Below are positions 57,577-64,000 of a DNA stretch of 64,000 nucleotides, in pieces (position 1 is the stretch's first letter; each line of letters begins with the position of its first letter). Source of the DNA: JALYOC01 sp036675345 (lineage in GTDB: Bacteria > Myxococcota > Myxococcia > Myxococcales > Myxococcaceae); assembly GCA_036675345.1 (NCBI GenBank), contig JAKFFE010000026.1:186001-250000 (forward strand). Direction: 5' to 3'. A program made the translations under genes and the position numbers. The notes beneath the pieces are model-generated. The model was not told the DNA's origin, ran no database searches, and saw nothing but the letters and a program-made list of their open reading frames with translations.

Positions 57577-60500
57577 CACCTCGACGCCAGCTTCTTCTTC
57601 AGGTCCACCAGTGACTTCTTCACCCGGGCCTCATCGCCCGCGTCGCCCCCCAGACGCAAGAAGGTCTCGTACTCCTTGATCGCCGAACCGGTCTCCCCCT
57701 GCCGGACCAGGGCGTCGGCCAGGGCCAGCCGGATGGTGGCGTGGGCCGGTTCCAGCCCGGCGGCGGCGCGCAGGGCGGCGGAGGCCGTCTCGTCCTGCTT
57801 CTGCTTGGACGCCACCAGCCCCAGCGCGAAGTGGCTGTTGCCCAGGAACGGCGCCACCTGCACCGCCTCCTCGGCGGACTTCCGGGCCGAGGCCACCGGA
57901 CCGGTGATCAACTGCGCGCGGGACAGCGCGGCCCAGGCCTGCCCCCGGTCCACCACCTCTTCCGCCTTCGCCGCGCGATCGGCCAACATCTTCTGGACCG
58001 CCCTGGCCCCGGAGGGAAGCCGGGCCAGCGCCGAGCCGATGGTGGCGCAGTCGCTCTTGGGATCGTTCTTCAAGGCCGCGCCAAAGGCGGCCTCCGCGTT
58101 GTCCGGGTTCCCCTGGCGCAGAAAGGCGTGCCCGATCTCGCAGAAGGTCTCCGGGTCCTTGGGGTCCAGCTTGTTGGCCCGCTCCAGCGAGGAGAACGCA
58201 CCCTGCGCGTTGCCCACCGAGAACAGCACCACCGCCCGGATCCGGTGCGCCTCCGCCACCGAGGGCGCGATCCGGATCAGCCGGGTAGAGGCCGCGTCCG
58301 CCTCCTTCCACTTCCCGTTCAGATGCAGGGCCCAGGCGTAGTCCAGCAGCGCCTCGGCGCTGGCCGGTTCATCCTGTTGCCAGGCCTCGGCCTGGTCCAG
58401 GCCGTCGGGCAGCTTGCCCAAGGAGAGGTACAGCCGGCCCAGCGCGTGCCGGGCCTCGCCGTGGGAACCGTTGCGCTGGACCGCGCGCTCCAGGTGGCCC
58501 ACCGCCTTCTCCGGCTTGCCCTGGGCCAGGTACAGCCGACCCAGCGCGCAGGCGCCCTCGAAGTCGAAGGGATCCTTCTCCGCCAACTCGAACTGCTTGC
58601 GCGCCTTCTCCGTCTCCTCCCGCTGGAGGTAGAGGGTCCCCAGCGCCACGTGGGCGTCGGATCGAACGGTCCGGGTGGAGGCCAGGGCCTTCTCCAGGAC
58701 CTTCTCCGCGCGGGCCGCGTCTCCCTCCGCGGCGTCGGCCACCGCCAGGTGGATCACCGCCTCGGTGGGGTACTTGCCGGAGACCTGGGTGCGGGCCAGC
58801 TCGGTGCGCGCCCGCTTCCAGTCCTCCAGCTTCGCGTAGGCGATGCCCCGCACCAGCGCCACCCGGCGGCCATCATCCTTGAGGCGGCCCAGCAGCTCGC
58901 GCTCCCGACCCCGGCCCAGCAGCACCCGGCCCAGGGCCTCCTGCGCCTCCTCCTGGGTGGGACGCAGCTTGAGCGCAGCCTCGAAGGCGTCTTCGGCGCG
59001 CGCGTAGTCGCCCGCGCCCATCGAGGCCTCGCCCAGCGCCAACTGGAACTCGTAACCGCGACTCTTGCCCTCCGAGAGCCGCTTCACCGCCTCGGCGGCG
59101 CGCCCGTTGGCGGTCAGCAACCGGCCCAGCGCCAGCTCCCGGCGGGTGTGCAAATCGGGGGGGAGGCCCTCGACGCCAGACAGCTTCTCCAGCTCGGTCA
59201 GCGCCTGCTCCAGCCCGTCCCCGGTCTCCAGCCGGCTCTCGGCCGCGCCGATTGCCCGCTCGGGGTGGGCCTCGGAGATCATCGCCGCGGTGTCGTAGAA
59301 CTTCAGCGCGGTGGGGTGGTCTCCCGACTCGCGGTAGTAGTTGCCCAGCGCCACCAGGGCGCGGACGTTGCTGGAGGAGAGCTCCAGCGCGCGGCGGAAG
59401 CGTTCCACCGCGGCGCGGCTGTCCCGCTGGGCCAGCAGGATCCGCCCGGCCAGCTCCTGGACCTCGGGGGTCTCCTCGGTGGAGGAGAGCACTGTCTTGC
59501 GCAGCCCGTCCCGGGCCTTCCGATCCCCCAGGTAGTAGCGGGAGACCAGGCTGTAGGCGGCGAAGTCCTCCTCCACCCCCGGCTTGGCCAGCGCCAGCTG
59601 GGCGGCGGTGCGATCCTGGGCGGCTTCGCCGTGCTCGGCGAAGAGCAGCGAGTGGGCATAGGCGGTCAACGCCCAGGACTCGCGGTTCTCGTCGTCCATC
59701 TGGACCGCGATCCCCAACGCCTCCACCGCGGTGCGATACCCGGCGGCGGTGTCCAGGGCGATTCCCTTGCGGGCGTCGCCCAGCGCGTCCCGCAGATCCC
59801 GACCCTGGTTGCGCACCCGGGTGGAGATGAAGGCCCAGCTGCCCACCCCGATCGCGGCCAGCAGCACCGCGGAGACGGCCAGCTTCACGCCGTGGCGGGC
59901 CAGGAAGGACTTGTGTTCGGAGCTGGCCGCCAGTTTCTGGCGCAGCTCCCGCTCGTACTCCTGGGCGATCTCCTGGGCGCTGGAGGCGGACAGCTCCACC
60001 TTGGGGACCTCCACCGAGGCGGAGGAGGCCATCAGGTCCGGCAGCTCGTCCAGCAGCGCGCGCTTCTCGCCCGAGCTGCGGACCGGAGGCGGGACGGCGG
60101 CGCGCACCGCGGGCCGCTCCACCGGACGGGACGCAACAGGCGCGTCCTCCAGCGAAGGCAGATCCCCCAGCAGTCCTCCTCCGGCGGAGGCGGACTCCTC
60201 CGGCGGCGGGGGCAGCTGGCCCAGCAGTCCGACTCCAGGGGGTGAAGCCTCCGGCGGAGGCAGGTCGCCCAGCAGTCCGCTGGCCACCGGCTGTTCCCCT
60301 GTGCGGCGGGCAGGCTTCTCGCCCGAACCCCGCCCGTGTTCGGCCAGGGCGGCACGCCGCTCCTCCGCCGAGAGCGCGGGGAGCTCAGCGGTGGGGCGGG
60401 CCCCTTCGGCGGGAGAGAGCATCGGAATCAGCTGTTCGCCCGAAGCCCGTGCTCCCGGCTGCGGGGTCAGGACCGGGATCAGCTTGGGACCGCTGGCTCC

Positions 60501-61229
60501 CGGAGGGCGGCGGATGACGGGAAGCTCTCCGCCCATCGCCGGGTGTTCGTCGGTGGCGCGGTCGGAAGGGGAGGCGGTCTGGTGCTCGCCGGTCTCCCGC
60601 AGGCCTTCCGGAACCGCGGGCTGGCGGCGCCGGACCCCGGGAGGCGCGCCCGGATCAGGCAAGGCGCCCATGTCCCCGAAGGGATCTCCACCCGCGTCCG
60701 CGGGCGTGGGGGTCGGTTCGGAAGGCGGGGGGGCCGGGGCCTCCTCCGACTCCTCGGCCGACTTGAGCAACAGCGGCGAGCCGGGATTGGTGACCTCGTC
60801 CAGGGAGGGAGCCGGTCCACCGCTCAGCGCGGTCTGGGCCTTCTCCAGCCACTCCTTCACCCGGCCGTTGTTCGGCTGCAGCCCGGCCGCCTTGCGCAGG
60901 ATGGGCAGCGCGGAGCGGTACAGGCCCCGCTGCAGCAGCACCTCGGCGATCAGGTTGTAGGCGTAGGGGTTGTCCTTCTCGATCCCGATCGCCTGGTCGA
61001 ACTGGGCCATGGCTTCGGCTGGACGACCCAGCTGGATGAGGGACTTGCCCCACAGCACCCGGGCAACGGTGGAGTGAGGGTGGTGCTGCAGTCCCACCTG
61101 GCACACCTCGATGGCACGGGCCGAATCGCCCGCCTCGAGCAGTGCCTTGGCCAGCTCCACGAAGACGCTGGAGGCGGGGTCCTGCTGCAGAATCTGTTCG
61201 TAGCGTTCGACGGGTGACTTGGGCGGCAT
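57576..61229 (-). CDS. Very large TPR-repeat protein with single membrane span
   Basis: 1217 residues. N-terminal TPRs over about 1-135 (SVFVELAKALLEAGDSARAI, ARVLWGKSLIQLGRPAEAMA, YAYNLIAEVLLQRGLYRSAL) are followed by a 300-residue disordered linker rich in Pro/Glu/Ser with repeated SGEx, TGEx and GLLGDLPPP-type motifs. A membrane helix follows (VKLAVSAVLLAAIGVGSWAF, near residue 450), then roughly 20 TPR-like repeats to the C-terminus. Topology is probably N-terminus in the cytosol and the long TPR arm in the periplasm. It may be a scaffold for envelope or motility machines; no specific partner is evident apart from the coupled small membrane protein. Confidence 0.87.
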   Translation of the reverse strand: MPPKSPVERYEQILQQDPASSVFVELAKALLEAGDSARAIEVCQVGLQHHPHSTVARVLWGKSLIQLGRPAEAMAQFDQAIGIEKDNPYAYNLIAEVLLQRGLYRSALPILRKAAGLQPNNGRVKEWLEKAQTALSGGPAPSLDEVTNPGSPLLLKSAEESEEAPAPPPSEPTPTPADAGGDPFGDMGALPDPGAPPGVRRRQPAVPEGLRETGEHQTASPSDRATDEHPAMGGELPVIRRPPGASGPKLIPVLTPQPGARASGEQLIPMLSPAEGARPTAELPALSAEERRAALAEHGRGSGEKPARRTGEQPVASGLLGDLPPPEASPPGVGLLGQLPPPPEESASAGGGLLGDLPSLEDAPVASRPVERPAVRAAVPPPVRSSGEKRALLDELPDLMASSASVEVPKVELSASSAQEIAQEYERELRQKLAASSEHKSFLARHGVKLAVSAVLLAAIGVGSWAFISTRVRNQGRDLRDALGDARKGIALDTAAGYRTAVEALGIAVQMDDENRESWALTAYAHSLLFAEHGEAAQDRTAAQLALAKPGVEEDFAAYSLVSRYYLGDRKARDGLRKTVLSSTEETPEVQELAGRILLAQRDSRAAVERFRRALELSSSNVRALVALGNYYRESGDHPTALKFYDTAAMISEAHPERAIGAAESRLETGDGLEQALTELEKLSGVEGLPPDLHTRRELALGRLLTANGRAAEAVKRLSEGKSRGYEFQLALGEASMGAGDYARAEDAFEAALKLRPTQEEAQEALGRVLLGRGRERELLGRLKDDGRRVALVRGIAYAKLEDWKRARTELARTQVSGKYPTEAVIHLAVADAAEGDAARAEKVLEKALASTRTVRSDAHVALGTLYLQREETEKARKQFELAEKDPFDFEGACALGRLYLAQGKPEKAVGHLERAVQRNGSHGEARHALGRLYLSLGKLPDGLDQAEAWQQDEPASAEALLDYAWALHLNGKWKEADAASTRLIRIAPSVAEAHRIRAVVLFSVGNAQGAFSSLERANKLDPKDPETFCEIGHAFLRQGNPDNAEAAFGAALKNDPKSDCATIGSALARLPSGARAVQKMLADRAAKAEEVVDRGQAWAALSRAQLITGPVASARKSAEEAVQVAPFLGNSHFALGLVASKQKQDETASAALRAAAGLEPAHATIRLALADALVRQGETGSAIKEYETFLRLGGDAGDEARVKKSLVDLKKKLASR

Positions 61230-61290
61230 CGCGGGGGGCGGGAGGTTAGCCCACCCGTTTCTCTTTCACGAAGCGGCACGATGCTACGGT

Positions 61291-61761
61291 GTGGATGTGC
61301 GCCTGCCTGCCCTCCTCCTCTGCACCACCCTGATGTCTGCCTGTACCCACACCCCGGTCCGCACCGAGTCGGACGTCCAGGAGGTGAAGACCACCGCAGA
61401 CGCCTTCCACCGCCGCACCCGCTGGAAGGACTTCCAGTCCGCCAGCGGCCTGATCGTCCCCGAGCGCCGGGCTGCCTTCCTGGCCGCCCGTGACGAGCAG
61501 CGGGACGAACGGGACCTGTCGATCTCCGACTATGAGCTGCTGGAGATGAGGGTGGAGGCAGACGGGTCCCGGGCAGAGGTGGTCAGCCGCATCTCCTGGT
61601 TCCGGATGCCCAACCTCAGCGAGCACTCGGAGACTGTGATCACCGAGCTGGTCCGGGTGGGGCCCACCTGGCTGATCGCCCGCCAGAGCCGCGGTCCGTT
61701 CACCCCCGAGCTGCAGGAGCCGTACGTCCCGGCGGAGCCGGTGGAACCCGCCGCCCCCTGA
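61291..61761 (+). CDS. Lipoprotein, hypothetical
   Basis: 156 residues. The leader DVRLPALLLCTTLMSAC gives a lipobox MSAC. The mature part is EVKTTADAFHRRTRWKDFQS, RAAFLAARDEQRDERDLSIS, VVSRISWFRMPNLSEHSETV and a Pro-rich tail ending EPAAP. The alpha/beta arrangement with a late WLIARQSRGPF strand suggests an NTF2-like or similar small fold, unproven. The start could be GTG 61291 or GTG 61297; no clear ribosome site. It is divergent from the giant TPR gene, with about 60 bases between them. Confidence 0.75.
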   Translation: MDVRLPALLLCTTLMSACTHTPVRTESDVQEVKTTADAFHRRTRWKDFQSASGLIVPERRAAFLAARDEQRDERDLSISDYELLEMRVEADGSRAEVVSRISWFRMPNLSEHSETVITELVRVGPTWLIARQSRGPFTPELQEPYVPAEPVEPAAP

Positions 61762-61766
61762 GTTGC

Positions 61767-61925
61767 GCCCGCTCCGCGGCCCGGGTTGGCGCACTCGCTT
61801 CCGCGCGGCGCTACCGCCCCGCCGCCCGGGGTGGCGCACTCGCAGCCTCGCGCGCTACCGCCCCGCAGCGGGTGGCGCACTCGCAGCCGCGCGGCGGCTA
61901 CCGCCCCGCCGCCCGGGTGGCGAAC
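61767..61925 (-). repeat. 44-base tandem repeat derived from the 3' end of the downstream lipoprotein gene
   Basis: Units begin at 61811, 61855 and 61898 with CTACCGCCCCGC, plus an upstream partial unit from 61767 (3.6 copies, period 43-44). Each carries GGTGGCGCACTCGC-like sequence, except the last, which is the true gene end (GGTGGCGAACCGG). On the minus strand every unit ends in CGGTAG, the stop codon of the gene. Confidence 0.7.
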
Positions 61926-62362
61926 CGGACCTCCAGAACCGGCTTGATGCACTCCAGCCGCTCCTCGCAGGAGGAGAGCGCGTAGCAGCGCTCCAGCGCG
62001 GGGCCGTCGGCGGCGGGCACCGCCGGGCCGTGCTCCACGAACCCGGCGCAGCGGGCCTCTCGCTGCTCGAGCGGCCCGGTTCCGTCCGCCAGGACCTCGG
62101 CCCTCCCCTCCTCCAGGACCTGCAGGCGCAGGCCCGGGCGGCTCAGCAATTCGGCGAACCGCGGGTCGTGCTTCTCCCTCAGCTCCACCAGCAGGGTGTT
62201 GAAGCCATCCACGCACTGGGCCCCCTGCTCGTGCAGACGCAGACACAGGGCGGTGGCGGACGGCGCGTCCAGCTGCGCTTCGGAGGAGACCACCGGACTT
62301 CGGGACGCGCAGGCGGAGACGGACAGCACCACCAGCGCGGGGACGAGACGGGAGAGGGTCAT
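61898..62362 (-). CDS. Lipoprotein, hypothetical
   Basis: 154 residues. The signal MTLSRLVPALVVLSVSAC has a lipobox SVSAC. The mature chain has six further Cys (for example LCLRLHEQGAQC, REARCAGFVEHG and RCYALSSCEERLECIKP). Their spacing suggests disulfides in a helical hairpin. ATG 62362 was chosen since only this start gives the lipobox. Its last codons (FATRAAGR then TAG) are the source of the tandem copies downstream. The family is unknown. Confidence 0.75.
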   Translation of the reverse strand: MTLSRLVPALVVLSVSACASRSPVVSSEAQLDAPSATALCLRLHEQGAQCVDGFNTLLVELREKHDPRFAELLSRPGLRLQVLEEGRAEVLADGTGPLEQREARCAGFVEHGPAVPAADGPALERCYALSSCEERLECIKPVLEVRFATRAAGR

Positions 62363-62407
62363 GCGCCCTGAGGAACCGGAGCGCGTCCAAGGTTCACCGC
62401 TGCCCGC

Positions 62408-62452
62408 AAAAAAAATCGCCCACCGTTTCGGGGCCGGCCGAAACGGTGGGCG
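62408..62452 (-). terminator. Strong Rho-independent terminator
   Basis: On the minus strand, CGCCCACCGTTTCG and CGAAACGGTGGGCG form a perfect 14-bp stem around an 8-base GC-rich loop, followed by A and then eight T. It lies about 155 bases past the stop of the SDR gene, leaving a long structured 3' UTR, and just upstream of the lipoprotein gene. Confidence 0.9.
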
Positions 62453-62608
62453 TCGGAGGTCCCCCAATGGGACCTCCTGTCCTGGCTGCCCTTAGAGCAA
62501 GGCAGGTGCCAGTGACCGTTGGGGTCCCAGGGCCTCAGGTTCCAGGGGGTTGGCTGGGACCCCCCACCCGGTCCCCGGGTGAAACCCGGGGTGAGCGCGA
62601 CAACGGTG
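62453..62608 (-). ncRNA. Hairpin-rich intergenic region, candidate 3' UTR or small RNA
   Basis: Between the SDR stop and the strong terminator lie three more inverted repeats: CCCCGGGT-GAA-ACCCGGGG (62573-62591), GGGGTCCC...GGGACCCC (62521-62563) and GGAGGTCCC...GGGACCTCC (62455-62477). No open frame with normal codon bias covers it. The stacking of stems ahead of a terminator is as expected of a small RNA or structured 3' UTR. No known RNA family was recognised. Confidence 0.4.
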
Positions 62609-63526
62609 TCAGGCTTCGCCGATCACCGAGCGGATGGTCTCCCGCAGAGAGTTGCGGGGCTTCCAGCCGGTGTCCTGGCGCCAGCGGGCGCCGTCCACCG
62701 CACACACGTACTGCAGGTGGTCCAGTTCGGGGGGCGGGAAGTTGGCCAGCCGGTACTTGAACAGCAGGCCCAGCGCGCTGCGGGCCAGCGGGTGGGGCAC
62801 CGGGATCGCGGTCCGCCCCAGCTCGCGCAACACCGAGCTGAGCGGGACCTCCCCTGGACCCACCACGTTGTACACGCCCTTGGGCTCGGGCCGCAGGGCC
62901 TCCACCATCGACCGGGCCACGTCCTCCACGTGGATCAGCTGCAGCATCGGGTCGAACCCGGCCATCACCCAGGGGTGCTTGAGGCGCAGGTAGGTGGAGG
63001 GGGCGTTCTTGATGTTCGGCCCCACGATGTGGACCGGGCGCAGGATCACCGTCTGGATCCCGGGGTGCTTCCAGAAGAACCCGTGGGCCAGCATGTCCAC
63101 TTCGATCAGGTCCCGGATCCCGGAGAAGCGGGAGGCGGCCATCAGCGGCGCGTCCTCGGTGAGGAAGTTGGAGTTGTCCGGGGAGGGCCCGTAGACCGAG
63201 GCCGAAGACAGCACCACCACCTTCTTCACCGCGTACTTGGCGGCGTATTCGAGGATGCGGGTGGTCCCCACCACGTTGAACGAGTGGTGCTCCTCGGCGC
63301 TCATCCGCGGGTCGTGCATGATCCCCATGTGGATCACCGCGCGGATCTCGTTGCGCCGGAAGACGTCCTCCGCCTTCTTCTTCCGCAGATCGAGCTGGAA
63401 GTGTTCGATGTCCTTGGGCTTGCCCGGGAACGGACGCCGATCGATGCCCAGGATCCGCTCCTGGTTGGCGTGCAGCTGCTTGGCGAGGGTGCGGCCCAGG
63501 TTCCCGGCGATCCCGGTCACCAGCAC
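62609..63526 (-). CDS. NAD-dependent epimerase/dehydratase-type extended SDR, atypical active site
   Basis: 305 residues from GTG 63526. The Rossmann start LVTGIAGNLGRTLAKQLHAN has TGxxGxxG, and the acidic strand end is RILGIDRRPF. The catalytic region reads VVLSSASVYGPSPDNSNFLT then SRFSGIRDLIEVDMLAH, where YxxxK is replaced by FxxxR. RPVHIVGPNIKN and WVMAGFDPMLQLIHVEDVAR are usual. So NAD(P) binding is likely, but chemistry is doubtful. A longer product with MSTKNKPA would need a CTG start at 63550 that overlaps the preceding TGA. It follows the acyltransferase gene. Confidence 0.85.
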   Translation of the reverse strand: MLVTGIAGNLGRTLAKQLHANQERILGIDRRPFPGKPKDIEHFQLDLRKKKAEDVFRRNEIRAVIHMGIMHDPRMSAEEHHSFNVVGTTRILEYAAKYAVKKVVVLSSASVYGPSPDNSNFLTEDAPLMAASRFSGIRDLIEVDMLAHGFFWKHPGIQTVILRPVHIVGPNIKNAPSTYLRLKHPWVMAGFDPMLQLIHVEDVARSMVEALRPEPKGVYNVVGPGEVPLSSVLRELGRTAIPVPHPLARSALGLLFKYRLANFPPPELDHLQYVCAVDGARWRQDTGWKPRNSLRETIRSVIGEA

Positions 63527-63546
63527 GGCCGGCTTGTTCTTGGTGC

Positions 63547-64000
63547 TCAGAAGAAGATCCCCTTCCGCTCCTGCAGGCCCTTGTTGATCAGCTCCTGGAT
63601 CGCGGACTTCACGCTGCGGACCTTCTTCTCCAGCTCCGCGTCCTCGTCATCCGGGCGGCCGGTGAAGGTCATCGGGTCGCCAAAGTGCAGCCGGTACTTC
63701 ACCGGCAGCGGCAGCGGGAGGCCGATCGGGGTCAGCGGGAAGGCGGGCATCCCCAGCAGCTTGGCCAGCGGCTTGACGTTCACCAGCGCCGGGGCCTGTT
63801 CCTCCGCGCCCACCACCGCCACCGGGACGATCGGGGTGTTGGTCTCCAGCGCCAGGCGCATGAAACCCAGCCCGAACTCCTGCAGCTGGTAGCGCTGCGG
63901 CCACAGCTTGTTCACCCCCCGGGCGCCCTCCGGGAAGACGATGATCGCCTCTCCCGCCTCCAGCAGACGCCGGCAGTTCTCCGGGGTGCCCACGATCTGC
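63547..64000 (-). CDS. PlsC-type 1-acylglycerol-3-phosphate acyltransferase (5' end outside the window)
   Basis: The last 150 residues of a PlsC-family acyltransferase are visible. GEAIIVFPEGARGVNKLWPQ contains the FPEGxR motif (block III), followed by FMRLALETNTPIVPVAVVGA (block IV) and a Pro-rich LGMPAFPLTPIGLPLPLPVK. The C-terminal helix ends in LQERKGIFF. The HxxxxD block would lie off the right end of the window. It acylates lysophosphatidate or a related lipid at the inner membrane. Its stop overlaps the possible CTG start of the SDR gene. Confidence 0.9.
   Translation of the reverse strand, partial: QIVGTPENCRRLLEAGEAIIVFPEGARGVNKLWPQRYQLQEFGLGFMRLALETNTPIVPVAVVGAEEQAPALVNVKPLAKLLGMPAFPLTPIGLPLPLPVKYRLHFGDPMTFTGRPDDEDAELEKKVRSVKSAIQELINKGLQERKGIFF

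Noticed and set aside
62453..62608. tRNA or known riboswitch in the hairpin-rich gap
   Set aside because: No cloverleaf with acceptor and T-loop signatures could be built and no known riboswitch consensus was recognised; left as an unassigned structured region.

Overview
The window is uniformly GC-rich (about 70% by eye, with strong G/C third-position bias) and almost wall-to-wall coding. The mix of genes points to a myxobacterium (Myxococcota, probably the Myxococcaceae/Archangiaceae branch). Supporting signs are a PilT paralog with a Pro/Ala tail, a TonB-dependent receptor carrying its own TonB-like domain, a Ser/Thr protein kinase behind a patatin, many TPR and lipoprotein genes, and proteins with histone-H1-like Lys/Ala tails. 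The assignment is inferred from gene content and composition only; no tRNA, rRNA, CRISPR array, prophage or complete insertion sequence was seen.

Layout. 1-4.7 kb: a gene end, then pilT, rpsI, rplM and a PcrA/UvrD helicase on the minus strand. 4.7-6.6 kb: a lipoprotein, a striking cysteine-ladder protein and a methyltransferase. 6.7-9.8 kb (minus): an Arg/Asp-rich secreted protein, a TPR lipoprotein fused to a zincin domain, and a radical SAM protein ending in a beta-clamp-like motif. 10.1-16.3 kb: maf, facing an apparent operon of TonB-dependent receptor, lipoprotein, zinc-ribbon membrane protein and DHH phosphoesterase. 16.5-24.6 kb: a small basic protein with a textbook terminator, tatD, tcdA, a GH5-like lipoprotein, a TPR protein with an H1-like tail, a small frameshifted gene, a RecB/Cas4-type nuclease, mutY, and a TfoX-domain protein with a second H1-like tail.

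24.6-33.4 kb (minus): a TetR regulator with an internally duplicated ligand domain, a secreted protein, an M43-type metalloprotease, and a methionine-cycle operon (ArsR-methyltransferase, MetH, core-MetE-like). 33.4-41.4 kb is the most accessory part. It holds an Ala/Gly-rich repeat-solenoid protein followed by a SUKH-like immunity gene and a small companion in DNA of lower GC, an M14 peptidase, a BNR-repeat protein with a MoaD-like ubiquitin-fold partner, and a remnant of a Fic-family gene.

41.5-48.4 kb: two PH-domain membrane proteins, patatin plus kinase, CoA-binding and DUF2795-like proteins, a YiiX-like hydrolase and a SirB1-like protein. 48.5-57.2 kb: an acidic-repeat lipoprotein, NUDIX, a RAYT-type inverted repeat, a kynureninase-like enzyme, moaC, a Cys/Met PLP enzyme, trxB, a cyclic-nucleotide-binding protein, radC and recQ. 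57.2-64 kb (mostly minus): a membrane protein, a giant TPR protein, two lipoproteins, a hairpin-rich intergenic region, an atypical SDR and a truncated PlsC-type acyltransferase.

Best leads for new biology: the 13-step CxxC ladder (5357-5869); the solenoid/SUKH locus (35519-37884); the clamp motif on the radical SAM enzyme; the two fusions of ordinary domains to H1-like tails; the MetH plus core-MetE operon under an ArsR-methyltransferase; and two loci where the 3' end of a minus-strand gene has been tandemly duplicated beyond its stop codon.
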